64,000 nucleotides of DNA. It comes from Williamsia limnetica (lineage in GTDB: Bacteria; Actinomycetota; Actinomycetes; Mycobacteriales; Mycobacteriaceae). The stretch is taken from positions 186,001 through 250,000 of the forward strand of contig NZ_QJSP01000005.1 of NCBI RefSeq assembly GCF_003217475.1. Direction: 5' to 3'. This document shows, piece by piece, positions 43,927 through 52,850 of the stretch (positions are counted from its first letter, which is position 1; each line of letters begins with the position of its first letter). The translations under genes were made by a program, and so were the position numbers. The notes beneath the pieces were generated by a model that was not told the origin of the DNA, did not search any database, and was given only the letters and a program-made list of their open reading frames with translations.

Positions 43927-45792
43927 TCACTCGGTGGTGAACAGTCGCTCCCAGTTCTCGCGGCTGGTCAGTGTGGGCACCGCTGTCCGGTAGGCCTGCT
44001 GGGCCTGTTCGGCCTCGGCGCGAAAGCGTCTGCGCAAAACCAGGTTTCGCATGCCGAGAGCTCGGGCAACGCGCGTGTCGCGGGTGCGCAGGCGCAGGCC
44101 TTCTCCCGATGCGTCGGCCACGACGACCTGATCGAAGAGTGAAACGTGCCACCAGTGGGCGTCGGTGGCGGGGATCGCCACGCATCCTCGCTCGACCCGA
44201 CCGGCGAGTTGGACCACGGCGCGTTTGGCGAGCACCACGTCGAAGCGATTCTTGTCGGGTTCGAACCCGGCCGGCCGAACGGGTAGCTCCCGGTATATCA
44301 CTCCGGGAAGTTCGGATTCGTGATGCACCACGGTCTCGGGGAACGAGCCGCGTTCGCGGCGGATGTCCACCAGCGCCGTTCGGCCGCCATCGTGGAGGAT
44401 GTCGGGTCCGGCGAGGAAGTCCTCGATTCCGCGGATCATCGTGTGCGCCAGGCCGTACTGCATCGAGACGATGTACTGCGAGATCTCGCGGAACATCCGT
44501 GTGCTCAGGGTCTGGACGTCGAGATCGCTGTGCAGTGCCGCGGTGATCAGCGAGTTCCGGATACTGAAATACTTCGTCCAGTCGTCGTTGTCCTTGCGAG
44601 AGAAGTCCATGTGCCACACTGCCGCTCCCGGCAGGGTCACGGTCTCCACTCCACCGACCCGAGCGGCTCTGATGCCGTATTCGATGTCGTCCCACTGGAA
44701 GAACATCGGCAGTGGCAGTTCGAGTTTCGTGGTGACCTCAGCCGGTAGCAGGCACGTCCACCAACCGTTGTAACCGGCGTCGGCGGGTCGATCCTGACGC
44801 TCGCTGAGCATGTCCGCGTCGTGCAGGGCATTGCCTGCCCACCGGCCTGCCCTGAGCGTGTGCAGGTCTGCGTATTCCGCGCCGACGTGCAGCCTGGTGG
44901 GGTTCATCAGATAGAGCATCTGGGCGCCGACGATCATCGGGTCGGGGGTCACGCTCGCGAAAGCCGACAGGCGCAGCACGGTGTCGGGTTCGCAGCGGAT
45001 GTCGTCGTCCATCAGGATCAGGTCGACGTCGTTGTCTTGTGCGACGGCCTCCGATATCCCCCGGGTGAAACCGCCCGCGCCACCGAGATTCGGTTGCCTG
45101 ATGTACGCGAGACTGCCGCCGAATGCGGCGGATATCCGGTCGTACCCGGGTTGGTCGCACACCTGGTCCGTACCCTGATCGACGACGTAGACCGCGGTCA
45201 GCTGCTCGCGTGTCGGTTGATCCGACGCCAGCGTCTGCAGAGTCGCGACACAGTCGAGGGGCCGGTTGAACGTACAGATCGCCGCCGCGGCTGCACGCAT
45301 CCGTCGCGGGGCGGTCGTCGACCACACGGCGTTGTCGACGGTGAGGTCGGCGTCGCCGGCGACGAAGCTCACCCATACCGAGCCACCCCCGGCGTAGGCG
45401 TCCAGGGGCACGGTGAAGGTCGCCGTGCCGGCCCCTTCGAGGTCGAGGCGCGTCACCTCATGAACCCGTCCCTGGCTGTCCGAGCCGCGGATCACCGCGT
45501 AGGCCCTGCCGGCGGTCTGGAACTCGAAACCCAGATCGACACCCGTCAGGGTCGTCCACCGAGCGAAGTAGGCGGCAGGTACACGCCCGAAGTAGGTGTC
45601 GGTGTCGACGGTGGTCCCGCTGCGGGCCTGTACCGACGTTCGGGTGCGGTCTGCGCCGCTTGTTCCGTCGACGGTGGCGTATAGGTCGTCGACGTCGGTG
45701 TTCGGCGTCGGGCCGGCGAAGAGCACCCGCTGCAGGACCAGCGGGGCGTCGCCCGGAACGAGCTGCGCAGCGGTTTCGGCGCGTTGGTTCAT
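43927..45792 (-). CDS. GlfT2-family galactofuranosyltransferase
   Basis: A 621-residue GT2 enzyme. It has an N-terminal beta-sandwich (about 1-160), the GT-A domain with metal-binding DDD (262-264), the WDD catalytic segment (367-369) and His394 in AVWHMDFS, all at positions matching M. tuberculosis GlfT2 (637 residues). GlfT2 extends the galactan of the cell wall by adding galactofuranose. Here the gene is not beside glf or ubiA but convergent with a HAD/methyltransferase pair, so it may be a paralogue for another galactofuran. It lies 55 bases after the allophanate hydrolase gene. Confidence 0.85.
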   Translation of the reverse strand: MNQRAETAAQLVPGDAPLVLQRVLFAGPTPNTDVDDLYATVDGTSGADRTRTSVQARSGTTVDTDTYFGRVPAAYFARWTTLTGVDLGFEFQTAGRAYAVIRGSDSQGRVHEVTRLDLEGAGTATFTVPLDAYAGGGSVWVSFVAGDADLTVDNAVWSTTAPRRMRAAAAAICTFNRPLDCVATLQTLASDQPTREQLTAVYVVDQGTDQVCDQPGYDRISAAFGGSLAYIRQPNLGGAGGFTRGISEAVAQDNDVDLILMDDDIRCEPDTVLRLSAFASVTPDPMIVGAQMLYLMNPTRLHVGAEYADLHTLRAGRWAGNALHDADMLSERQDRPADAGYNGWWTCLLPAEVTTKLELPLPMFFQWDDIEYGIRAARVGGVETVTLPGAAVWHMDFSRKDNDDWTKYFSIRNSLITAALHSDLDVQTLSTRMFREISQYIVSMQYGLAHTMIRGIEDFLAGPDILHDGGRTALVDIRRERGSFPETVVHHESELPGVIYRELPVRPAGFEPDKNRFDVVLAKRAVVQLAGRVERGCVAIPATDAHWWHVSLFDQVVVADASGEGLRLRTRDTRVARALGMRNLVLRRRFRAEAEQAQQAYRTAVPTLTSRENWERLFTTE

Positions 45793-45847
45793 ACGGCCAT
45801 CCTGCTACAGGAGAGCCGATCGGCGCCGCCAGGTGGTCGTGACCGGG

Positions 45848-47509
45848 TCAGCGCTCGAGCCAGTGCGTCACGCTCAATGGTTCGGCAGTGGCAACCGCCT
45901 CGTGATCGCATGCGAACCCGACCGTCCAGCGGCCGTCCTCGAGCTCGACGGCGCCGAGGGTCATGGGTGTCGGCAACGCGGTGAGGAACTCCCCGAGTGC
46001 GGCGGGCGACAGCGTCCACAGCTCACCCCGGATGGAGGTCCCGGCGGCGGTGTCGCGAACCAGCCCCGGTTTCGCGGGCTCGGTGTCGAGTGCGACGAGC
46101 CGATAGGCCGCAGCAGTGGCGGCTTCTCCGGTCCAGCGGGCCCCGCGGTCGGTCAGTTGGTGCATCAGCGGTTGCCCCCGCAGGTGCGCACCGACGACGA
46201 ACACCTCGGCGGTGGTGGCACCCGCCAGTTCTGGCCAGGAGGGTCCCTGCGCGGCAGACAGGGTTCCGATTCGGCCCGCAATATCGAGCGCGACGGCATC
46301 GTCGTGGTCGCGACAGATCACGGTCACACCGAATTGCGCTCGACCGCCATCGGTTTCCGCGACCACGCCTGCTGGTACGGCCACCGCGCAGAAATCGAAG
46401 AGGTTGCAGAAGTTGGTGTATGTGCCCATCGTCGCGTTGACGCCGATCGGGTCGGCGGTGACCTGATCGAGGGTCGGGTGCATGGGTGCAGTGGGGACGA
46501 GCAGGCCGTCGGCGTCACCGAGTGCCGCCAGAGCCCGGACCCGAAGTCGCTCGACCCGGCGCCGGTCGGCCAGTAGTTCGACGGCGCTGAACCGGTCGGC
46601 CGCGCCGATGATCGCCGCGACGGTCGGATCAAGAGCAGCGGTTTCGGTTGCTGCGGAGATGAACTCGCCGACGGCCTCGTACCGCTCGGCCACGAGCGCC
46701 CCCTCGTAGAGAAGCTTCGCCGCGGCCAGGAAGTCCGAGATGTCGATCCGCTTCACCCGGACACCGGCGGATTCTGCCTGTTCGATGGCAGCTTCGAATG
46801 CGTCCTGCCACCGCGCATCCAATCCGGGCAACTGCGTGGGGACGGCAACCACCGGACTGTCCGGCGCCGCGAAACGCACCGCTGTGGACCAACCATCGGA
46901 CTGTGCCATCGCTCCCATCGCGCGATTGGCGAGATCGAGATCGCGCGCGAGAACGGTGACGCAGTCATAACTGGCGCACGCCGGGACCACGCCGGCCGTA
47001 CTCACCACACCCAGCGTGGGTTTGATACCCACGATCCCCTGCAGACCCGCGGGCACCCGTCCGGATCCCGCCGTGTCGGTGCCGATGGCGATGTCGGCGA
47101 ACCCCAGCGCGACGGCAACCGCGGACCCCGAACTCGAGCCACCGGAGATGTGTCCGGGACGCCGCGAATCACGTACCGCGCCGTACGGACTGCGGGTTCC
47201 CACCAACCCGGTGGCGAACTGATCGAGGTTCGTCTTGCCGATGACCACCGCCCCGGCGGAACGGAGTGCGGCCACTGCTGCGGCGTCGCGGCCGGGCAGA
47301 TATTCGAACCCAGGACAGGCGGCCGTGGTGGGCAGGCCCGCGACGTCGACGTTGTCCTTCACCGCGAGCACCACCCCGGCGAGCGCTCCGCCTGCGGCGA
47401 CTGAGGCTGCGTAGTCCTGCTCGACGTCTGCCTTCTCACGCAGGGTGATGAACACCTCGGGTCGATCGGCCGCGTCGATGCGATCGTAGATGTCAGCGAT
47501 CCGGGTCAT
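45848..47509 (-). CDS. atzF: Allophanate hydrolase
   Basis: A 553-residue enzyme. The amidase-signature domain carries Lys51 (VKDNVDVAG), the Ser cluster GGSSSGS (near 125) and nucleophile Ser149 in DTAGSGRVPAG. The C-terminal domain (about 430-553) is the decarboxylating half specific to AtzF-type allophanate hydrolases. It turns allophanate into ammonia and CO2. ATG 47509 overlaps the carboxyltransferase stop by four bases. It is the final step of the urea or guanidine operon. Confidence 0.93.
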   Translation of the reverse strand: MTRIADIYDRIDAADRPEVFITLREKADVEQDYAASVAAGGALAGVVLAVKDNVDVAGLPTTAACPGFEYLPGRDAAAVAALRSAGAVVIGKTNLDQFATGLVGTRSPYGAVRDSRRPGHISGGSSSGSAVAVALGFADIAIGTDTAGSGRVPAGLQGIVGIKPTLGVVSTAGVVPACASYDCVTVLARDLDLANRAMGAMAQSDGWSTAVRFAAPDSPVVAVPTQLPGLDARWQDAFEAAIEQAESAGVRVKRIDISDFLAAAKLLYEGALVAERYEAVGEFISAATETAALDPTVAAIIGAADRFSAVELLADRRRVERLRVRALAALGDADGLLVPTAPMHPTLDQVTADPIGVNATMGTYTNFCNLFDFCAVAVPAGVVAETDGGRAQFGVTVICRDHDDAVALDIAGRIGTLSAAQGPSWPELAGATTAEVFVVGAHLRGQPLMHQLTDRGARWTGEAATAAAYRLVALDTEPAKPGLVRDTAAGTSIRGELWTLSPAALGEFLTALPTPMTLGAVELEDGRWTVGFACDHEAVATAEPLSVTHWLER

Positions 47510-49509
47510 GCCACTTTTCCTGTCTTGGTGGCGAACTCGCCACCATCGGACCAACGTTGCCGTTCGATTGCCCTGGCGGCCTCCATCGCGGAACGATCCG
47601 CGGTGATGGCCCCGGCGTTGTCATCGAGGAACCGCTGATGTTCGGCCAGTGAGAAGGTGCCGTCGCTGATCTCCACCGTGCCACGCCCCGCGGCCATGTC
47701 GGCCCGAAGGTCGAGGAGTTCGTCGGCGCTGACCGGGTACCAGCTGATCTTGTCGAAGAAGCGCAGCAGCCAGGGATGTTCTGGTTCGAAGCCCGCCGCG
47801 CGCAGCGGATGGCGGTGGTTCCAGACCTGGGTGGTGCGGCCGACGAACTGGTACCCGCCCGGGCCCTCCATCCCATAGATGCACATGTACGCGCCGCCGA
47901 TGCCGACCGCATTCTCTGGTGTCCAGGTGCGGGCGGGGTTGTATTTGGTGGTGATCAGCCGATGGCGGGGATCCAGCGGCACTGCCACGGGTGCCCCGAG
48001 GTAGACATCGCCGAGGCCGAGCACCAGGTACTCGGCGTCGTAGACGATGCGATGTACGTCGTCAACAGAGTCGAGACCGTTCATCCGGCGGATGAACTCG
48101 ATGTTCCACGGGCACCAGGGGGCGTCCGACCGGACGCCGAGCATGTACCGCTCGATCGCCTCCCGGGTGGCCGGATCATCCCAGGACAGCGGTAGATGCA
48201 CTGTGCGGCTGGGGACGACGAGCTCCGACGCCGACGGCAGCTGCGCCTCGCACTCGGTCAGCCAGTCGAGCAGCGTCGACTGCCGCATCACGGTCGGGTC
48301 GACCTTGATCTGCAGCGATCGGATACCGGGAGTCAAGGTGATCAGGCCTGGCGGGCGTTCGGCGTCGATCCGCTCGGCGAGCGCATGAACTCGGGCACGA
48401 AGCGCGAGATCGAGAGTCATGTCGCCGTACTCGACCAGGATGTTGTCGTCACCGCTGCGCCGGTAGGTCACCGTGGTGGTGCCGTCGGCCGTCATCGATC
48501 CACCGAGCACCCCGTCGTCCAGGTCGGTGCCGGCGGAGATGACGGTGCTGAAGCCTGCGCGTCGGCGCTCACCGAAACTCGCGACGCTCGCGACCTCGGC
48601 TGCGCGGACCGGTACGAACTGCACCGTGTCGCCGGGTTTGAGCTGTCCGAGCTTCCACCGCTCCGCGGTGGTCACCGTCACCGGGCAGACGAACCCGCCG
48701 AGACTCGGCCCGTCCGGACCGAGCAGGATCGGGGTGTCGCCGGTGAAGTCCAGTGCCCCCACTGAATACGCGGTGTCGTGGATGTTGGACGGATGCAGGC
48801 CCGCCTCGCCTCCGTCGTTGCGTGCCCACCGGGGTTGCGGCCCGACCAGCCGGACGCCGGTGCGGTCGGAGTTGAAGTGGACCTCATACGGGGTGTTGTA
48901 GAGATCGTCGATGTCCTCGGGCATGAAGAACTCGGGGGCACTGTGCGGGCCCACGGTGACCGCGAGATGCCAGTTGTTGGTCAGCGCAGGCTTCTCGTCG
49001 CCCAGGATGCGTCGGGCCACCCCGGACGGAGCTGTCGCGGCGGTGGCAAGGGTGTCGCCGTCGGCCAGGGCGCGGCCGTCCTTGCCACCGAACTTGCCGA
49101 GGGTGAACGTCGATCGGCTCTCGAGGTAGAGCTCGGCGTCGATGCCGCCGGCGACAGCGACATAGACTCGCATCCCCACGAAGCCGACCGCTCCGATGTC
49201 GAGGACTTCACCGGCTTTGAGGGTGATCGGAATCCACTGTGGGACAGAGTGGCCGGATACGGTCATCGATACGGGGGCGCCGGTGACGGCGACGATGGTG
49301 TCGGTGTCGAACTGCAATCGCGGACCCATCAGGGTGCACTCCAGTCCGGGCGCACCCTCGGCGTTGCCGACCGCGATGTTCGCCAGCCGGAACGAGAGGT
49401 CGTCCATCGGCCCCGACGGTGGAACACCGACGTGCCAGTAGCGGATCCGCCCGGGCCAGTCCTGGATCGTGGTCTGCGGTCCTGCTCGCAAGATGGAGAT
49501 ACTCGACAT
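47506..49509 (-). CDS. Urea/guanidine carboxylase-type carboxyltransferase (AHS2-AHS1), no biotin domains
   Basis: A 667-residue protein. It starts with the AHS2/KipA domain (ISILRAGPQTTIQDWPGRI, GPMDDLSFRLANIAVGN) and continues with the AHS1/KipI domain (YGDMTLDLALRARVHALAERI, TPGIRSLQIKVDP, GGAYMCIYGMEGPGGYQFVGRT). This is the exact order of the carboxyltransferase part of urea carboxylase, but the about 450-residue biotin carboxylase in front and the biotin carrier at the end are absent and not encoded nearby. Neighbours point to guanidine or urea as substrate. 5-Oxoprolinase (PxpBC) is less likely because PxpA is missing. Confidence 0.85.
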   Translation of the reverse strand: MSSISILRAGPQTTIQDWPGRIRYWHVGVPPSGPMDDLSFRLANIAVGNAEGAPGLECTLMGPRLQFDTDTIVAVTGAPVSMTVSGHSVPQWIPITLKAGEVLDIGAVGFVGMRVYVAVAGGIDAELYLESRSTFTLGKFGGKDGRALADGDTLATAATAPSGVARRILGDEKPALTNNWHLAVTVGPHSAPEFFMPEDIDDLYNTPYEVHFNSDRTGVRLVGPQPRWARNDGGEAGLHPSNIHDTAYSVGALDFTGDTPILLGPDGPSLGGFVCPVTVTTAERWKLGQLKPGDTVQFVPVRAAEVASVASFGERRRAGFSTVISAGTDLDDGVLGGSMTADGTTTVTYRRSGDDNILVEYGDMTLDLALRARVHALAERIDAERPPGLITLTPGIRSLQIKVDPTVMRQSTLLDWLTECEAQLPSASELVVPSRTVHLPLSWDDPATREAIERYMLGVRSDAPWCPWNIEFIRRMNGLDSVDDVHRIVYDAEYLVLGLGDVYLGAPVAVPLDPRHRLITTKYNPARTWTPENAVGIGGAYMCIYGMEGPGGYQFVGRTTQVWNHRHPLRAAGFEPEHPWLLRFFDKISWYPVSADELLDLRADMAAGRGTVEISDGTFSLAEHQRFLDDNAGAITADRSAMEAARAIERQRWSDGGEFATKTGKVA

Positions 49510-49514
49510 CGTGA

Positions 49515-50183
49515 TCAGGCCTCGCTCACGCCGGGCCGGGTCACGATGACCCGTACTGCGGTGGGATCGAATCCGTTGCACGGGTTGTTGATCTGTGGGC
49601 AGTTCGAGATCAGCACGAGCGTGTCGGCCTCCGCGCGCAGCGCGAGTCGCTTGCCCGGTGCCGACAGTCCGTCGACGATGCCGAGCGATCCGTCGGGGTC
49701 GACGGGCACGTTCATGAAGAAGTTGACGTTTCCGACCATGTCGGCTTTGCCCAGACCGTGACGGGCGCCGCCGATGAGGAAGTTCTCCACGCAGGCGTGT
49801 TGATGCTTGGTGTGGTGGCCGTACCGCAGCGTGTTCGATTCCTGTGAACAGGCGCCGCCGAGGGTGTCGTGGTTTCCGACCTCATCGGCCACGATGGTCA
49901 TCATCGGCGTCGAATCCTGATCTCGGATCACCGATCCGGTGGTCAAGAAGATGTTGCCCTGGGCAGCGATGGTCGCCTGCGCAGAGTACCGGATCGAATG
50001 GTCGTGACCGCCGAAGAACAGGGTGTCGACGGCCTGGTTGCCGTACAGGTCGACGATCGTCAGCACGTCTCCGGCGGCGACCACGCCCGACCATGGCGCG
50101 CGGGCCCCGATCTCGTGATCTCCGATCACCGCCCCGGGCACCAGGGCCAGTGCGGCTGCCGATGTTGCGGTTGCGGTGCTCAT
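49515..50183 (-). CDS. DUF1989 urea carboxylase-associated protein (carboxyguanidine deiminase-like), downstream subunit
   Basis: A 222-residue DUF1989 protein: DVLTIVDLYGNQAVDTLFF, then TLGGACSQESNTLRYG, ENFLIGGARHGL and NVNFFMNVPVDPDGSLG with Cys in ISNCPQINNPCNGFDP. Paired DUF1989 proteins in such operons (CgdAB) remove ammonia from carboxyguanidine to give allophanate. The start overlaps the upstream stop by one base (TGATG). By usual order it corresponds to associated protein 1; the exact assignment to CgdA or CgdB is not certain. Confidence 0.88.
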   Translation of the reverse strand: MSTATATSAAALALVPGAVIGDHEIGARAPWSGVVAAGDVLTIVDLYGNQAVDTLFFGGHDHSIRYSAQATIAAQGNIFLTTGSVIRDQDSTPMMTIVADEVGNHDTLGGACSQESNTLRYGHHTKHQHACVENFLIGGARHGLGKADMVGNVNFFMNVPVDPDGSLGIVDGLSAPGKRLALRAEADTLVLISNCPQINNPCNGFDPTAVRVIVTRPGVSEA

Positions 50184-51037
50184 CACGCTTTCCTCTCGAA
50201 ATGTGCTGCGCCCCAAATGTCCTCCGAGTTGAGTGCGGCACGTTGGTATTCCGGGTCGGTGCCGGGCAGGCCGGTGAGGAGGTTCTCGAGATCACCGGGA
50301 GCCTGCCACGCGAGGACCTCTACGGGGCCCACGTCGAATCCGGGTGAGGGATCGAGGGGGTGCGCAGTGTTGGCGATCGCGACCGTGCACGGAAGATGGA
50401 GCAGCAGGTCGACATGCTTGTTCAGTCCGGCCGACCCTTTGGAGGTCAGTGATCCATCGGACTCGACGACGATGCCGTGGAAGAACGACAGCGACGGCGC
50501 GACGTCGGCGGCGTGCAATCCGTGTTTCGCGGCGGCCAGCAAGAACAGCTCACGCCCGGCCGGAGTCTGCGAGTAGACCTCACCGGCACCGTATTTGGCG
50601 GTGTTCCCGGCCAGCGTACTGGTCCCGCACAGTGCGTCGTGATGGCCGGAGTCATCGTCGACGATGGTGGCCAGGACCCGGCCCTGGTCACTGAGCAGGG
50701 GATGGCCGGTGCCCAGGTAAGCCTGCCAGGGCACCTTGACGGTGTCCGCGACGTTGAGCCGCTCCCAGGGTGCATCGGCGCGCCAGAGCAGCACGTTGGC
50801 ACAGCCTGTCCCCGCCACGTCGCGCAGACGGAGCCTGGTGCCGCGGGCGAGCACCTTGACGGTGTACCGCCCACCAGGCACTGTCTCGGCCCACGTCATG
50901 TCCTGCCCCGCAACATTGTCGGGCAGATCAGGCCAGGACGATGCCGGGACGACGGGCATGGTGTCTGTGATTGCGGCGGCTTGGGCGCGAGCGTGCTCGC
51001 GAGCTCCGGCGGTGGTTCCGGTGGACGTCATCGTCAT
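50183..51037 (-). CDS. DUF1989 urea carboxylase-associated protein (carboxyguanidine deiminase-like), upstream subunit
   Basis: A 284-residue DUF1989 protein longer at the N-terminus than its partner. Motifs are LRLRDVAGTGCANVLLWRADAP, DALCGTSTLAGNTAKYG and SLSFFHGIVVESDGSL. With the next gene it forms the heteromeric enzyme that converts carboxyguanidine to allophanate in guanidine degradation. The start may be ATG 51037 or 51031; AGGACA is upstream. It follows the permease gene by 31 bases on the same strand. Confidence 0.88.
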   Translation of the reverse strand: MTMTSTGTTAGAREHARAQAAAITDTMPVVPASSWPDLPDNVAGQDMTWAETVPGGRYTVKVLARGTRLRLRDVAGTGCANVLLWRADAPWERLNVADTVKVPWQAYLGTGHPLLSDQGRVLATIVDDDSGHHDALCGTSTLAGNTAKYGAGEVYSQTPAGRELFLLAAAKHGLHAADVAPSLSFFHGIVVESDGSLTSKGSAGLNKHVDLLLHLPCTVAIANTAHPLDPSPGFDVGPVEVLAWQAPGDLENLLTGLPGTDPEYQRAALNSEDIWGAAHFERKA

Positions 51038-51068
51038 ATCCGGTGTGTCCTTTCGGTATCGGGGACTG

Positions 51069-52637
51069 CTACTTGCCGTCTACTGCGGGGGTGAACACCT
51101 TCACGGGCATCGGGTGCTTCTTGCCATGGGGGAAGCAGGCGATGCCGATCAGGATCGACGCCACGATGCAGATCGGGCCCGCCCACTTGAGGATGGGCAT
51201 CTCGCCGGCAGGGTCGAAGATCTCGGCACGTGGCCAGGCAAGATTGATCACCATCAGCAGTCCGTAGACAACTGCCAGCAGGTTCAGCGGGATTCCCAAG
51301 CGGCCCAACGTGAACAGTTTCTTGCCCTCGGCGTCGACGGCGCTGGTGGTGTTGCCCGGCCAGCCCTTCAGCCGGCGCCAGAGCATCGGCCCGGTGACCG
51401 AGAGGTAGGCGAGGTAGATCAGGATGATGCAGACGCTGGCCAGGGTCGCGAAGATCGCGGAGTTGCCGATGTTCACGACGAGGACGCCGATGCACAGGAC
51501 GCCGATGAGCACGGACGGGGCGATGGGGGTTCCGGTGCGGGTGTTCACGTGGCTCAAGAGTTTCGACGCGGGCAGCCGGTCGTCGCGAGCCATCGAGAAC
51601 ATCAGCCGTGAGCAGGCGGTCTGAATGGCCAAGGTACAGATGAAGATCGCGACGACGACGTCGCAGAGCAGCACCTTGCCCCAGAAGGAGCCGAGTACCG
51701 AATCGAGGACGTAGGGCAGGCCGCCGACCGCCAGTTCCTCACCGAGGCTGGGCGCGGCCATGAGGGCGCCCAGGAGCATGAGCCCGCCACCGATCGCCGA
51801 CACCGTCAGTGCCAGCCGGATCGTCCGCGGTGCGACCCGACGAGGGTTCTTCGTCTCCTCTGCGAGTTCACCTGCGGAGCCGAAGCCGACCATCACGTAG
51901 GCCGCCATGAGTCCGGAGACGATGAAGGCCCAGATGTAACCGGGCTGCTGGCCGGGCAATCCGGTGTCGAACACGACGTCGGGGCCGCGCTCGGCGTGGG
52001 TGAACAGCGCCAGGATCACCGCGGTGACGCCGACGATCTCACAGGTGACGCCGATGTTGTTGATCCGGCTCATCCAGTTGACGCCGATGCAGTTGATGAA
52101 CGTGGTGATCACCAGCAGGATCGACCCGAGCAGGACTGCGTTCGCGGCGCCGCTGGTGGTGGTCAGTGCGGAATCATCACCGATGATCTGGAAGCCGTCC
52201 CAGATCGAGGGCATGACCACCTGGAGGGCGATCGCGGCAGCGGAGGCGGTGACGATCTGGGCGAGCATCATGAACCAGCCACCGAACCAGCCGATGACCT
52301 CACCGCCCATGCGGCGCGACCACTGGTAGATGGCACCGGAGATCGGGTAGCGGGCTGCGATCTCGGCGAAACACAGCGCGACGAGGAACTGGCCGATGTA
52401 GACGATGGGCCACGTCCAGAAGAAGGCCGGACCGCCGAACGAGAAGCCGAGACCGAACAGCTGGAAGATCGTGGTCAGGATGGAGACGAACGAGAATCCC
52501 GCCGCAAACGACGCGAAGGTTCCCAGTGAGCGATGCAGCTGCTGGGTGTAACCGAACTCGGAGAGATCATTGGCGTCTCCGTTGGTCACGGCACCGCCGG
52601 TCACTGGTGCAGTGGGGGGTTGCGCGGTTGCGGTCAT
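51069..52637 (-). CDS. APC-family amino acid/guanidine-type permease
   Basis: A 522-residue transporter with about 12 hydrophobic segments, including GFGSAGELAEETKNPRRVAPRTIRLA, the conserved loop of the APC superfamily. It resembles the permeases that open urea-carboxylase/guanidine operons, thought to import the guanidino or amine compound. ATG 52637 has AGGAAG upstream. It is the first gene of the nitrogen operon and diverges from a TetR gene. Confidence 0.88.
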   Translation of the reverse strand: MTATAQPPTAPVTGGAVTNGDANDLSEFGYTQQLHRSLGTFASFAAGFSFVSILTTIFQLFGLGFSFGGPAFFWTWPIVYIGQFLVALCFAEIAARYPISGAIYQWSRRMGGEVIGWFGGWFMMLAQIVTASAAAIALQVVMPSIWDGFQIIGDDSALTTTSGAANAVLLGSILLVITTFINCIGVNWMSRINNIGVTCEIVGVTAVILALFTHAERGPDVVFDTGLPGQQPGYIWAFIVSGLMAAYVMVGFGSAGELAEETKNPRRVAPRTIRLALTVSAIGGGLMLLGALMAAPSLGEELAVGGLPYVLDSVLGSFWGKVLLCDVVVAIFICTLAIQTACSRLMFSMARDDRLPASKLLSHVNTRTGTPIAPSVLIGVLCIGVLVVNIGNSAIFATLASVCIILIYLAYLSVTGPMLWRRLKGWPGNTTSAVDAEGKKLFTLGRLGIPLNLLAVVYGLLMVINLAWPRAEIFDPAGEMPILKWAGPICIVASILIGIACFPHGKKHPMPVKVFTPAVDGK

Positions 52638-52671
52638 GGGAGATCTTCCTGCTAATGGGCCCATGAGCCCT

Positions 52672-52697
52672 GGTTATCTGTCAGGTGATAGATAACC
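52672..52697. promoter_or_regulatory. Inverted repeat upstream of the permease
   Basis: GGTTATCT (52672-52679) and AGATAACC (52690-52697) are perfect 8-base arms with a 10-base spacer, 35 bases before the permease start. It could be an operator for the divergent TetR protein or a leader hairpin. Confidence 0.55.
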
Positions 52698-52735
52698 GCG
52701 CAGCTATTTCTGTCGAGTGACAGGTTTGTTTCGGG

Positions 52736-52768
52736 CTCGGAAACGCGTGAAACAAGTATGTTTCCGAG
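52736..52768. promoter_or_regulatory. Second inverted repeat in the permease/TetR intergenic region
   Basis: CTCGGAAAC (52736-52744) and GTTTCCGAG (52760-52768) are perfect 9-base arms separated by 15 bases. It is placed where it could control the TetR gene and the permease promoter together. A smaller CTGTC-GAGT-GACAG repeat is at 52710-52723. Confidence 0.55.
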
Positions 52769-52850
52769 AACGCACTCGGTGCAGGTCAGGGGATCGTTGA
52801 CCGGTGCGGATCACATCAGGCGTGCGCAGATGACAGTAAGGTCAGGACTT

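Noticed and set aside
44255-44285. tRNA-like GGTTCGAACCC segment
   Set aside because: It is inside the GlfT2-family coding frame with no acceptor or anticodon stems.
44821-45684. 287-residue forward frame over the GlfT2-family gene
   Set aside because: It lies opposite catalytic motifs of the transferase and shows no family features.
47506-49509. 5-Oxoprolinase PxpBC fusion
   Set aside because: No PxpA partner is present, and the neighbours are the DUF1989 pair and allophanate hydrolase; domain order also matches urea carboxylase.
52638-52830. Guanidine-I (ykkC) riboswitch before the permease
   Set aside because: I looked for the conserved ykkC core on the minus strand and found only simple inverted repeats.
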